Source: Nocardia jejuensis NBRC 103114
GTDB taxonomy: Bacteria > Actinomycetota > Actinomycetes > Mycobacteriales > Mycobacteriaceae
Direction of reading: 5' to 3'
NCBI RefSeq assembly: GCF_001613145.1
Contig: NZ_BDBU01000025.1
Location: 1-64,000 of the forward strand
DNA length: 64,000 nucleotides
A model generated the notes under the pieces. The model worked only from the letters and a program-made list of their open reading frames with translations. It had not been told where the DNA came from and searched no databases. Both the position numbers and the translations under genes were made by a program. Below are positions 42,870-51,654 of the stretch, piece after piece (positions within the stretch are counted from its first letter, which is position 1; every line of letters begins with the position of its first letter).

Positions 42870-43742
42870 TCATCCTCGTCGATCGGGCGCGTCGAGTGCG
42901 TCCGAGGTATTTGCCGTATCTCCAGCGGGTTTCACCGTTTCCGGCAGCGGCCGCTCGGCGGGTCCGCTGCGAGTTTCCTGTGAATCGACGCGCTCCAGAA
43001 ATCGCAGCAACTCCACAGGAAACGGCAGCACGAGCGTCGAATTCTTCTCTGCCGCAACCTGGACCACGGTTTCGAGGAAACGCAGCTGCAATGCCGCCGG
43101 CGCCTTCGACATATTCGCGGCGGCCTCGGCAAGCCGCTGCGACGCCTGGAACTCGCCCTCCGCGGAAATGATTCGAGCCCGCCGTTCCCGTTCGGCCTCG
43201 GCCTGGCGGGACATGGACCGTTTCATCGAATCCGGCAGTGCCACATCCTTGATCTCGACGCGATCGATGTGCACGCCCCAGCTCAGCGCCGGATTGTCGA
43301 TCATCAGCTCCAAGCCCCTGTTGAGCTGCTCCCGATTGGACAGCAGATCATCGAGCTCGCTCTTGCCGATGATGGAGCGCAGCGACGTCTGGGCTACCTG
43401 CGCGATGGCGAACAGATAGTTCTGCACCTCGACGATCGCGCGGATCGGATCCACCACCCGGAAGTAGACGACCGCGTCCACCCGCACCGTCACGTTGTCC
43501 CGGGTGATGCCGTCCTGCGCGGGCACCGGCATGGTGATCACCTGCGTGGAGATCTTGCGCATCTTGTCCACGCCGGGAATCAGCATCGCGATCCCCGGAT
43601 CGCGGACCGTGCGGACCCGGCCCAGCCGGAACACCACCCCGCGTTCGTACTGGGCCACCACTCGCGTTCCCGCCGCGGCGACCACGCCCGCGATCACGGC
43701 CACCGCCGCCAGCCACGCCAGGAGAATGAAGAGAACGTCCAT
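42870..43742 (-). CDS. Slipin (SPFH/band 7 domain protein)
   Basis: A 290-aa stomatin-like protein. One N-terminal transmembrane helix (FILLAWLAAVAVIAGVVAAA) is followed by the SPFH domain: QYERGVVFRLGRVR, ITRDNVTVRVDAVVYFRV, QTSLRSIIGKSELDDLL and DRVEIKDVALPDSM. A helical coiled-coil region rich in Glu/Arg/Ala comes next. It should form membrane-scaffold oligomers. The usual bacterial partner NfeD is not adjacent; instead a 35-aa membrane peptide follows. The ATG is preceded by GGAGCG. Confidence 0.9.
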   Translation of the reverse strand: MDVLFILLAWLAAVAVIAGVVAAAGTRVVAQYERGVVFRLGRVRTVRDPGIAMLIPGVDKMRKISTQVITMPVPAQDGITRDNVTVRVDAVVYFRVVDPIRAIVEVQNYLFAIAQVAQTSLRSIIGKSELDDLLSNREQLNRGLELMIDNPALSWGVHIDRVEIKDVALPDSMKRSMSRQAEAERERRARIISAEGEFQASQRLAEAAANMSKAPAALQLRFLETVVQVAAEKNSTLVLPFPVELLRFLERVDSQETRSGPAERPLPETVKPAGDTANTSDALDAPDRRG

Positions 43743-43816
43743 GGTTCGCTCCGCGAAATTTGCGCCGCACCACGGAAATCCGTCGGTGCACCATCCATGA
43801 TGGCACCGGCGGAGTG

Positions 43817-43829
43817 GCCCCGAAAGGGG

Positions 43830-43830
<1 letters not shown>
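43817..43830 (-). terminator. Hairpin at the 3' end of rnpB
   Basis: gccccgaaaggggc forms a 5-bp stem with a tetraloop directly beyond the P1 helix of RNase P RNA. It lacks a T run, so it may mark the 3' end by processing rather than by termination. Confidence 0.4.
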
Positions 43831-44244
<414 letters not shown>

Positions 44245-44255
44245 CGGGCACCAAG

Positions 44256-44279
44256 GTACCGTAACGCTCCATGGAGCGT
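44256..44279. promoter_or_regulatory. Shared promoter and palindrome between rnpB and a hydrolase gene
   Basis: A perfect 16-base palindrome, ACGCTCCATGGAGCGT, spans 44264-44279 and is centred on the hydrolase start codon at 44271. Just before it, TACCGT reads as a -10 on the plus strand and TACGGT on the minus strand. The hydrolase mRNA is probably leaderless. The overlap suggests one factor could affect both transcripts. Confidence 0.4.
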
Positions 44280-45158
44280 GTCGAGGTGGGGTTCTCTTCC
44301 GGTGGTGAGCAGTGCGCGGGGTGGCTGTATCTGCCGGACGGCCCGCCCAAGCCGCGCCCCCTGATCGTCATGGGGCACGGGTTCGGGGCGGACCGGGAAA
44401 TGGGAATGGATCGGTACGCGCGGCGTTTCGCGGCGGCCGGAATGGCAGCGCTGGCTTTCGATTACCGGCATTTCGGTGCGAGCGGTGGCGAACCCAGGCA
44501 GATGATCAATATCGGACGGCAGCGTGAGGATTGGCACGCCGCGATCGCATACGCGCGTACCGTTCGCGGTATCGACGCCACCCGAATCGCGCTGTGGGGC
44601 AGTTCCTTCGGCGGGGGGCATGTGCTGTCGGTGGCGCCGGACGATCATTATCTCGCCGCGGTGGTCGCGCAGTGCCCGTTCACCAGCGGCTGGTCCTCCG
44701 CAATGGCCAAGGGCCCGATCAGTCTGGTGAAGACCGGCACCGTGGCCCTGACCGATCAGATCATCGGGCCGATCATCCGCCGCCCGATCACTGCCCGGTT
44801 GGCGGGCAAGAGGCATTCCGCGGCCCTGATGAGCGCCGCCGACGTTCCGGACGGATACGGCCGTCTCGCTGAGGAATCCGAGCAGTACCGCCCGAAAGTG
44901 GCTGCCCGCATAGGCATGTCGGTGCTGTTCGACGCTCCGGCCCGGCGCACCAAGGACATCAAGGCGCCCGTCTTCTACGCCGTCTGCGACAACGACTCGG
45001 TGGCGCCCGCGGGCCCGACCCTCAAGGCCGCCGAACGCACCAAGAACGCCGTGGTCAAGCGATACCCGATCGGGCACTTCGACATCTACTTCGACGACTG
45101 GTTCGAGAAGGCCGTCTACGACCAGGTCGAGTGGCTCACCCAGGTACTCCGGCCGTAA
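44271..45158 (+). CDS. Alpha/beta hydrolase
   Basis: A 295-aa serine hydrolase. Blocks are VMGHGFGADREMGMDRYA, FDYRHFGASGGEPRQ, the nucleophile LWGSSFGGGHVLS, an acid in VCDNDSVAPAG and the His in PIGHFDIYFDDW. It is cytoplasmic, with no signal peptide. Family members include acetylxylan-esterase-like and DLH-like hydrolases of unknown substrate. No Shine-Dalgarno is visible, and the ATG lies about 10 bases from a -10-like TACCGT, so the mRNA is probably leaderless. Confidence 0.84.
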   Translation: MERVEVGFSSGGEQCAGWLYLPDGPPKPRPLIVMGHGFGADREMGMDRYARRFAAAGMAALAFDYRHFGASGGEPRQMINIGRQREDWHAAIAYARTVRGIDATRIALWGSSFGGGHVLSVAPDDHYLAAVVAQCPFTSGWSSAMAKGPISLVKTGTVALTDQIIGPIIRRPITARLAGKRHSAALMSAADVPDGYGRLAEESEQYRPKVAARIGMSVLFDAPARRTKDIKAPVFYAVCDNDSVAPAGPTLKAAERTKNAVVKRYPIGHFDIYFDDWFEKAVYDQVEWLTQVLRP

Positions 45159-45239
45159 CGAGAACGTCGGTGCGGGACCGGGTCCGGTAGCCCCGGACTG
45201 TCCCGCTCGGCGGTTCGGCAGTTCGGCGAGGCATGTCGG

Positions 45240-46664
45240 TCAGAGGTACGAGGTGTCGTTCACCAGGCGAACCGATGCACCGCCGTCCGGGTAGAACTCG
45301 GCGATCGAGAGCGATGCCAGGTCCAGATGCAGGCGGTAGAGGATCGAGGGGCCGACGCCTAGGGCGAGCTGCAGGAGCGTCTTGATCGGCGTGACATGGC
45401 TGACGACAAGCACATTCGCGCCGGGGTACAGCGCCACCAGATCGCGGCGCACGCCTTCGATGCGCTCGCGCACCTGATCGAAGCTCTCACCGCCGGGTGC
45501 GGGCAGCGACGGATCGCCGAGCCAGCGGGTGTGCAGATCCGGGTCCTGTTCGCGCGCCTCCTGGAAGGTCAGCCCCTCCCACGCACCGAAATCCGTCTCG
45601 ATGAGTCCGTCCAGGACCCGCACCGGCAGGCCCAGCGCGCGCCCGGCCGCCTCGGCGGTCTCGCGCGCGCGGCCCAGCGGGGAGCACACGATCGCGGCGA
45701 TGTCTCCCTTGCCGCCCAGCATCTTCCCCGCGCGAGCGACCTGCTCGCGCCCCAGCTCGGTGAGCGGCGGATTGCCGCGCCCCGAATACCGCCGCTCCAC
45801 GGACAATTCCGTCTGACCGTGCCGCAGCAACAGCAGCCGCGTCGGCCGTCCCATCGCCCCGCTCCATCCGGGAGCCGTGCCGCCCGCGGCGGCGCCGGAA
45901 TCGATCGACACCGCACCCGACCCGGACACCGCCGCACCGGAGCCCTGTCCGATCGACACCGCCTCGGGATACTCGGCGGGGTCCTCGGGCCTCGGGGTTG
46001 CCTCTCCGGCCGCGGCTGAATCCGTCGTCGCGCCGGTCGGGGCTGTATCCGTCGCTGCGCGGGTCGCACTCTGCTCCCCCGCCGCGCCCGACTCCCTCGC
46101 TGCGGCGGTGGCGGCCGAATTCCCCGTGGAGTCGGTCCGATCTCCACCGGAGGTGGTATCAGGTCCGGCCGAATCCCGCACCGCGCCTACCGATTCCGAC
46201 GAGGCGGGCCGCGTCGATTCCTGGCCGCGCAGGGCGTCGCGGACCTCGTCGACGATGACGGCGTCGTCCATGGCCTCGTTCGCCAAACCGTCGGCGTGCG
46301 AATTCTCGGCGCGCGGAATCCAGGTGAAGCTGACGCGGTCGAAGCTGGGGAGCAGGCGGCGCGCACGGTCGGCCAGCGGAATCATGGACGGGTGCTTGAC
46401 CTTCCAGCGGCCTGCCATCTGCTCGACCACCAGCTTGGAGTCCATGCGCACCGACACCTCACGCGCGCCGAGTTCGGCCGCGGCCTCCAGACCCGCGATC
46501 AGACCGCGGTATTCGGCGACATTGTTGGTGGCGGTGCCGATGAACTCCTTGCGCTCGGCCAGCACGTGCGCGCGGTCGGCATCCCAGACCACCGCGCCGT
46601 ATCCGGCCGGACCCGGATTTCCTCGCGAGCCGCCATCCGCCTCGATGATCACCTTGTCCGTCAC
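45240..46664 (-). CDS. Bifunctional RNase H / acid phosphatase
   Basis: A 474-aa fusion equivalent to Rv2228c. The N-terminal RNase HI domain (1-140) shows its catalytic acids in IEADGGSRGNPG, AEYRGLIAGLEAA, VRMDSKLVVEQM and NSHADGLANEA. The C-terminal histidine phosphatase domain (about 275-474) has LLRHGQTELSVERRYSG, LIETDFGAWEG and VVSHVTPIKT; in mycobacteria this domain dephosphorylates alpha-ribazole phosphate in cobalamin synthesis. A linker of about 130 Ala/Ser/Thr/Gly-rich residues joins them, longer than in M. tuberculosis. The GTG is preceded by GGAGGG. It lies next to cobC and cobD. Confidence 0.93.
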   Translation of the reverse strand: MTDKVIIEADGGSRGNPGPAGYGAVVWDADRAHVLAERKEFIGTATNNVAEYRGLIAGLEAAAELGAREVSVRMDSKLVVEQMAGRWKVKHPSMIPLADRARRLLPSFDRVSFTWIPRAENSHADGLANEAMDDAVIVDEVRDALRGQESTRPASSESVGAVRDSAGPDTTSGGDRTDSTGNSAATAAARESGAAGEQSATRAATDTAPTGATTDSAAAGEATPRPEDPAEYPEAVSIGQGSGAAVSGSGAVSIDSGAAAGGTAPGWSGAMGRPTRLLLLRHGQTELSVERRYSGRGNPPLTELGREQVARAGKMLGGKGDIAAIVCSPLGRARETAEAAGRALGLPVRVLDGLIETDFGAWEGLTFQEAREQDPDLHTRWLGDPSLPAPGGESFDQVRERIEGVRRDLVALYPGANVLVVSHVTPIKTLLQLALGVGPSILYRLHLDLASLSIAEFYPDGGASVRLVNDTSYL

Positions 46665-46925
46665 CGCTCACACCCTCCATGCCTGAAACCGACCGACGAT
46701 CCGACGCTCGCACCGAATCGAGCCCGTGCGCTCGAGGCCGCCGCGGCCCTCGCACCGCAATCGGCTCCCGGCGTCCACACTCGATACCGCCTCGGCGAAC
46801 CGGCCGAACGTTACTCCGGCACGTCCACCGGATCCCACCGGGCGGCGCCGCCGCGCGGTGTCCACCGAAAAATATTGCCGCGCAGGGACATTCATCCGGA
46901 GACAGTCATCCGGCGCGGCGTTGGA

Positions 46926-47663
46926 TCACAGTCCGGATTGCTTGGTGCGCACCATGATCGAGTTGCACTCGGGACAGCGCAGCACCACATCGGGCGCGGT
47001 CTTGGCGATGCGCGAGATCTCACCGCGATCGAGTTCGATCCGGCAGGCGCCGCACTTGCGGGCCTGGATCAGGGCGGCGCCGACACCGTAGCCGGCGCGC
47101 TGCTTGTCGTAGGCGGCGAGCAGATCCTCCGGGAACGCGCCGGTGAGGGCGGCCCGGTCCGAGATGCAACGCTGTTGTGCGACATCGAGATCCGCGACGG
47201 CGTCGTCGCGACGGCGCTCGGCGTCGGCCAGATCGGCCGTGGCCTGGTCCAGGTTCGCGCCGGCGTGATCGTGATCGGCGGCAGCGGCCTCGCGGCGCTC
47301 CATCACGTCGATCTGGTCGTCCTCGAGCACCTTGCGGCGGCGCTCCAGGCTGCTGAGCTCGTGCTGCAGCTCCGAGAGCTGCTTCGCACCGACGGAACCA
47401 CCGGTCAGCAGGCCGCGGTCGCGATCCTCACGCTTGCGGACGGCGTCGATCTCGCCCTCCAGTTTGCGGATGTCGCGGTCGAGATCGTCGATGAGGATCT
47501 CGACCTTGACGGCGGCGTCCTTACGCGAAGTCCGCTCGGCCTCCAGCCGCTGCACCTCCTGCTGCTCGGGCAGCACCTTGCGGCGGTGCTCGATCCGCGT
47601 CAGCTCGGCGTCGACGGCGGCGAGGTCGAGCAGCTTGGCCTGGATCGATGGTTCGGCATTCAA
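46926..47663 (-). CDS. Zinc-ribbon coiled-coil protein (Rv2229c family)
   Basis: A 245-aa protein with a long coiled coil (about 15-185; AVDAELTRIEHRRKVLPEQQ onward) and a C-terminal zinc ribbon with CGACRIEL and CPEC. The 245-aa length is the same as the M. tuberculosis homologue. The start is a TTG at 47663, with AGGAG about ten bases upstream and no ATG in the region. Similar proteins bind nucleic acid or act as chaperone-like factors; the role here is unknown. It precedes RNase H on the same strand by 261 bases in which I see no gene. Confidence 0.88.
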   Translation of the reverse strand: MNAEPSIQAKLLDLAAVDAELTRIEHRRKVLPEQQEVQRLEAERTSRKDAAVKVEILIDDLDRDIRKLEGEIDAVRKREDRDRGLLTGGSVGAKQLSELQHELSSLERRRKVLEDDQIDVMERREAAAADHDHAGANLDQATADLADAERRRDDAVADLDVAQQRCISDRAALTGAFPEDLLAAYDKQRAGYGVGAALIQARKCGACRIELDRGEISRIAKTAPDVVLRCPECNSIMVRTKQSGL

Positions 47664-47829
47664 CGCGGGGGGTCTCCTGGACGCTATGGACGGGTCAAGG
47701 CTCTCACCGTACCCGCATCGGCCGCCCCCAACGGCCAACCCTGCCACAACCAGCACTTTCACCGGGAGCAGCCCGCCGCCCACCGGAAAATCCCCTGCCG
47801 CGCGTTACCCGATGTGGCACTGTCGACGC

Positions 47830-48276
47830 ATGGCAGAGCACGCATACGAGGTCGAGACCACCTGGTCGGGGGCCACCACCGGCTATCGCGCCTACTCGCG
47901 CAACCACGAGGTCTCCGCACCCGGCCGCCCGCCGATCCCCGGCACCGCCGACCCCAAGTTCCGCGGCGACGCCACTCGATGGAACCCCGAACAGCTGCTG
48001 GTCGCCGCCCTGTCGGAATGCCACATGCTCTGGTACCTGCACCTGTGCGCCGAGGCCGGGGTGGTGGTCACCACATACAGGGACAACGCGCTGGGCGTGA
48101 TGGATGACGAGCGCTTCCGCACGGTGACGCTGCGCCCGCGCATCACGGTGACAGAACCCGCCATGGTCGACGTCGCCGAGCAGTTGCACTCGGAGGCCAA
48201 CAAGAGGTGCTACATCGCGAACTCGGTGAATTTCCCTGTGGCGCATCAGTCGACGATCGTGGTCGAGTCTGCGTGA
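47830..48276 (+). CDS. OsmC family protein
   Basis: A 148-aa OsmC/Ohr-fold protein with the two redox cysteines expected for peroxidatic activity: one in LSECHMLWYLHLCAEAG and one in EANKRCYIANSVNFPV. NPEQLLVAALSECH is the family signature. It probably reduces organic or fatty-acid hydroperoxides. The ATG at 47830 has no strong Shine-Dalgarno. It is divergent from the zinc-ribbon gene and is an insertion relative to M. tuberculosis. Confidence 0.87.
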   Translation: MAEHAYEVETTWSGATTGYRAYSRNHEVSAPGRPPIPGTADPKFRGDATRWNPEQLLVAALSECHMLWYLHLCAEAGVVVTTYRDNALGVMDDERFRTVTLRPRITVTEPAMVDVAEQLHSEANKRCYIANSVNFPVAHQSTIVVESA

Positions 48277-48560
48277 TTCGGGAAATCCGGCCTGAGGCTC
48301 CACGATCGGCCGGATTTCGTCGGTTTTCCGCCGCGGCGCGCGTCTCCCGTGGAGCGGCAGGCCGCAGATCATCTACCGAGCTGTTCGACCGCGCCCGGCG
48401 GTGCTCGACGTGCTGTGGTCGGCCGTGCCCACAAGTCTGGCCGGGCGCCTGCTCGGCACATCACGAGGATCCGTTCGACTGCGGCATGCGGAGCCGCTGC
48501 GACATCGCGATCCGCCCTGTCTTCCCGGACACGATCGACGTCGGGCGGGACACGGAAAAC

Positions 48561-49694
48561 TCAGCAGGTCGCTTCGCCGAGGGTCCACGGGTCGGTGCGG
48601 ACGGCGGACACTCGGGTTTCCAGCGAGGGAAGGGCCGCCGCGACGATGCCCTGTGCCTGTGCGCACCAGGGGAATTCGGTGGCCCAGTGGGCGGCGTCGA
48701 TGAGGGCTGGGCCGTTCGCGCGCAGGTGCTCGTCGGCGGGGTGGTGGCGCAGGTCGGAGGTGACGTAGGCGTCGACGCCGAGGCGGGAGACGGCGCCGAG
48801 GAAGGAATCGCCCGCGCCGCCGCAGACCGCGACGGTGCGGATGACGCGGTCCGGGTCACCCGCGGCGCGGATGCCCCAGGCGGTCTCGGGCAGGGCGGCG
48901 CGGACGCGGGCGGTGAACTCGCGCAACGATTCCGGGGTCGGGAGAGTGCCGATGCGGCCGATTCCCAGCGACGAGGGCACCTTCGCCCGTTCCGTGACGT
49001 GATAGGCCGGTTCCTCGTAGGGGTGGGCGGAGCGCAGAGCGGCCAGCACCGCCGCGCGACGAGCGGGCGGCGCGACGACCTCGACCCGATCTTCGTCGGT
49101 CGTGTACAGCTCGCCGACGGCACCCGCCGCCGGAGTGGCGCCGTCGAGCGGGAGGAACTGGCCGGTGCCGGATACCGTCCATGCGCAGTCGCTGTAGTTC
49201 CCGATCGCGCCCGCGCCTGCCACGAACAACGCCGACAGCACCGCGCCGGAGTGCGCGCGCGGCACCTGTATGACCCATTTGTCCAGCGCGGTAAGGGATT
49301 TCGGCTCCAGCGGGCCGGTGACGGTCACGCCGATGGCTTCGGCCAGTGCGTCCGAAACCCCAGGATCGGCGGAGTCGGCATTGGTGTGGGCGGTGAACAG
49401 CGCACACCCGGAACGGATCAGCCGGTGCAGCAGTGCGCCTTTCGGGGTGTCGGCGGCAACGGTGTCGACTCCGCGCAGCAGCAGCGGGTGGTGCACGACC
49501 AGCGCCTGCGCACCCCATTCGATGGCCTCGTCCACGACTCCGGCAGTCGCGTCCACCGCGAAGAGCACCCGGGACACCGGTTCGTCCGGGTCACCGGCCA
49601 CCAGCCCGACCGAGTCCCACGACTCGGCGAGCCCGGGCGGATACGCCGCATCCAGCACCGCAATGAGATCCGTCACTCGCACCGACGTCACCAC
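48561..49694 (-). CDS. Nif3-like dinuclear metal-centre protein
   Basis: A 377-aa NIF3 family protein (equivalent to Rv2230c). Metal ligands are in LVVHHPLLLRG, TAHTNADSADPGVSDALAE and, after the inserted PII-like/CutA-type middle domain, VTSDLRHHPADEH and IDAAHWATEFPW. It is often called GTP cyclohydrolase I type 2, but that activity is not established for most members. The GTG at 49694 opens MVTSVRVTDLIAVLDAAYPP, the usual N terminus. It is downstream of cobC on the same strand. Confidence 0.92.
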   Translation of the reverse strand: MVTSVRVTDLIAVLDAAYPPGLAESWDSVGLVAGDPDEPVSRVLFAVDATAGVVDEAIEWGAQALVVHHPLLLRGVDTVAADTPKGALLHRLIRSGCALFTAHTNADSADPGVSDALAEAIGVTVTGPLEPKSLTALDKWVIQVPRAHSGAVLSALFVAGAGAIGNYSDCAWTVSGTGQFLPLDGATPAAGAVGELYTTDEDRVEVVAPPARRAAVLAALRSAHPYEEPAYHVTERAKVPSSLGIGRIGTLPTPESLREFTARVRAALPETAWGIRAAGDPDRVIRTVAVCGGAGDSFLGAVSRLGVDAYVTSDLRHHPADEHLRANGPALIDAAHWATEFPWCAQAQGIVAAALPSLETRVSAVRTDPWTLGEATC

Positions 49695-49894
49695 AACCGA
49701 ACCTCCTCCGACACAGCCGTTCCCGACTTCGATTCCATCCGATCACGACCTGACCGCGCGCCAGGCTGATTCGCCGCTGCCGATCCGGCGGCGGTTCGGC
49801 CCACCGGCGAATGCGCCGCCTCGTTGCGACCGCCGCAGGATCAGCCCGCTGTGGCTGCGGCCTCGATGGCGTCCGGCAATCCGGCTGCGGTACC

Positions 49895-51094
49895 TCACAA
49901 CCCGATTTCCCGGATTGCCGCGACCAGTCTGTCCACCTCGGCCGCGGGCCGTACCGCCACGCGCAGGAATCCCGCTTCCAGGCCGGGGAAGGTGTCCCCG
50001 CGCCGGACCGCGATTCCCTTGTCCGCAAGACGCTTTCGCAGCAATTCTGCATCAGGCACCCGCAGCAGCAGGAACGGGCCCCGCGCGGGTTCGTGCACCC
50101 CGATACCGAGTTCCCGCAGCCGGGGAATCATCGCGGCTCGATCGACCGCGATCCCCTGGGCCCGGCGCTGAGACTCCGCCACCGCCGCCGGGCTGCTGGT
50201 CGCCGCGATGGCCTCCAATTGCAGTGTGCCCAGCGGCCAATGCGGCCGGCCGCGATTCATGCGGGCCAGCAGATCCGGAGCCCCGAGCACATACCCGCAT
50301 CGCAACCCGGCCAGCGCCCACGTCTTGGTGAGACTGCGCAGCACGAGCACATCCGGATATGACTCTCCCGCAATCGATTCCGGCTCGCCCGGCACGGCGT
50401 CCGCGAACGCCTCGTCCACCACCACGATCCGGCCAGGCCGCCGCAACGCCCGAATCCCCGCCACCCCGTGCAGCACCGACGTCGGGTTCGTCGGGTTCCC
50501 CACCACGACCAGATCCGCGGCCTCGGGCACGAGCGCCCCGTCCAACAGATACGGCGGCTCCAGCACGACCCGAACCACCGGCACCCCGGCCTCCCGCAGC
50601 GCCAACTCCGGCTCCGTGAAGGAAGGATGAATCACCGCCGCCAGTGAAGGCTCGAGCCGAGGCAGCATCGCGAACCCCTCCGCGGCGCCCGCCAGCAGCA
50701 GCACTTCCTCCACCCGCCGCCCGTGCCGAGCCGCCACTGCCTCCCGAGCCGCCGCCTCGTCGGCAGCCGCCGGATACCGCCCCAGCTCCCCCAGCCGTCG
50801 CGCCAGCCGTTCCCGCAACCACTCCGGCGGTGCACTCCCCTGCACATTCACCGCGAAATCGACCATCCCCGCCGACACCTCGACATCCCCGTGATGCCGC
50901 AATTTCTCCTGCTCCTCGGCACTCACCCCGGCCAGGGCCGACTCTTGCACATTCACCCCGGAAGCGACGGTCCCCGCCGACACCTCGACCGCGTCCGCAC
51001 CCGTCGCCGCGTCCATCTCACGCCCCGGCTCGGCAGCCGATGGACGGCTGGCGATGGGGTGGGGTGGGCGGTTCGCCGCGGTGTCCTCGGGCAC
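49895..51094 (-). CDS. cobC: CobC-like pyridoxal-phosphate aminotransferase
   Basis: A 399-aa class I/II aminotransferase-fold enzyme equivalent to Rv2231c; CobC/CobD-type decarboxylases supply the aminopropanol arm of cobalamin. The PLP lysine is in LRSLTKTWALAGLRCGY. VVGNPTNPTSVL and VVVDEAFADAVPGEP bind the cofactor. The N terminus is odd: VEVSAGTVASGVNVQESA and VEVSAGMVDFAVNVQGSA repeat 35 residues apart, the second being the authentic start of the fold. I chose the GTG at 51094 for its AGGG; an ATG at 51016 is the alternative. Confidence 0.9.
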   Translation of the reverse strand: MPEDTAANRPPHPIASRPSAAEPGREMDAATGADAVEVSAGTVASGVNVQESALAGVSAEEQEKLRHHGDVEVSAGMVDFAVNVQGSAPPEWLRERLARRLGELGRYPAAADEAAAREAVAARHGRRVEEVLLLAGAAEGFAMLPRLEPSLAAVIHPSFTEPELALREAGVPVVRVVLEPPYLLDGALVPEAADLVVVGNPTNPTSVLHGVAGIRALRRPGRIVVVDEAFADAVPGEPESIAGESYPDVLVLRSLTKTWALAGLRCGYVLGAPDLLARMNRGRPHWPLGTLQLEAIAATSSPAAVAESQRRAQGIAVDRAAMIPRLRELGIGVHEPARGPFLLLRVPDAELLRKRLADKGIAVRRGDTFPGLEAGFLRVAVRPAAEVDRLVAAIREIGL

Positions 51095-51138
51095 AGCAGA
51101 ACACCCTACGTGGCCGCCTCCCGTGCGGACCGGACACA

Positions 51139-51654
51139 ATGGCTGTCGTGGGCGAGCTGCATGTGACTTTCATCTGCACGGGCAACATCTGTCGATCCCC
51201 GATGGCCGAGAAGATCTTCGCCGCGCATCTCGAGCGCGCGGGTCTCGCGGATCGGGTTCGGGTGAGCAGTGCCGGGACCGGCAGCTGGCATGTCGGTGAC
51301 GAGGCGGATCGGCGGACTACGGCCGAGTTGCGCGATCACGGGTATCCGATCGGGCATCGGGCCGCGGTGATCGATGCCGACCATCTGGACGCGGATCTGC
51401 TCGTCGCGCTGGACACCGGGCACGAGCGGGAGTTGGCGCGTCTGGGTGTGCCGTCCGATCGTCGGCGACTGCTGCGCAGCTTCGACCCGGATGCCGACGG
51501 CCGCGATGTGCCGGACCCGTACTACGGCGATCAGTCCGATTTCGTGCTGGTGCGCGAGCAGATCGAGGCGGCCGTGCCCGGCATGCTCGACTGGGTGCGC
51601 GAACAGCTCGGCGAGGATCCCGACTCCACCGGAGCGGCGGACGGTCACCGATGA
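51139..51654 (+). CDS. ptpA: Low-molecular-weight protein-tyrosine phosphatase PtpA
   Basis: A 171-aa LMW-PTP. The P-loop is FICTGNICRSPMAEK and the catalytic Asp is in VPDPYYGDQSD. In M. tuberculosis PtpA is secreted into macrophages despite lacking a signal peptide and is the partner of the kinase PtkA, encoded next to it. Here ptkA is absent and ptpA is divergent from cobC across only 44 bases. The ATG at 51139 is used; a GTG at 51148 is possible. Its stop overlaps the SURF1 start (ATGA). Confidence 0.94.
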   Translation: MAVVGELHVTFICTGNICRSPMAEKIFAAHLERAGLADRVRVSSAGTGSWHVGDEADRRTTAELRDHGYPIGHRAAVIDADHLDADLLVALDTGHERELARLGVPSDRRRLLRSFDPDADGRDVPDPYYGDQSDFVLVREQIEAAVPGMLDWVREQLGEDPDSTGAADGHR

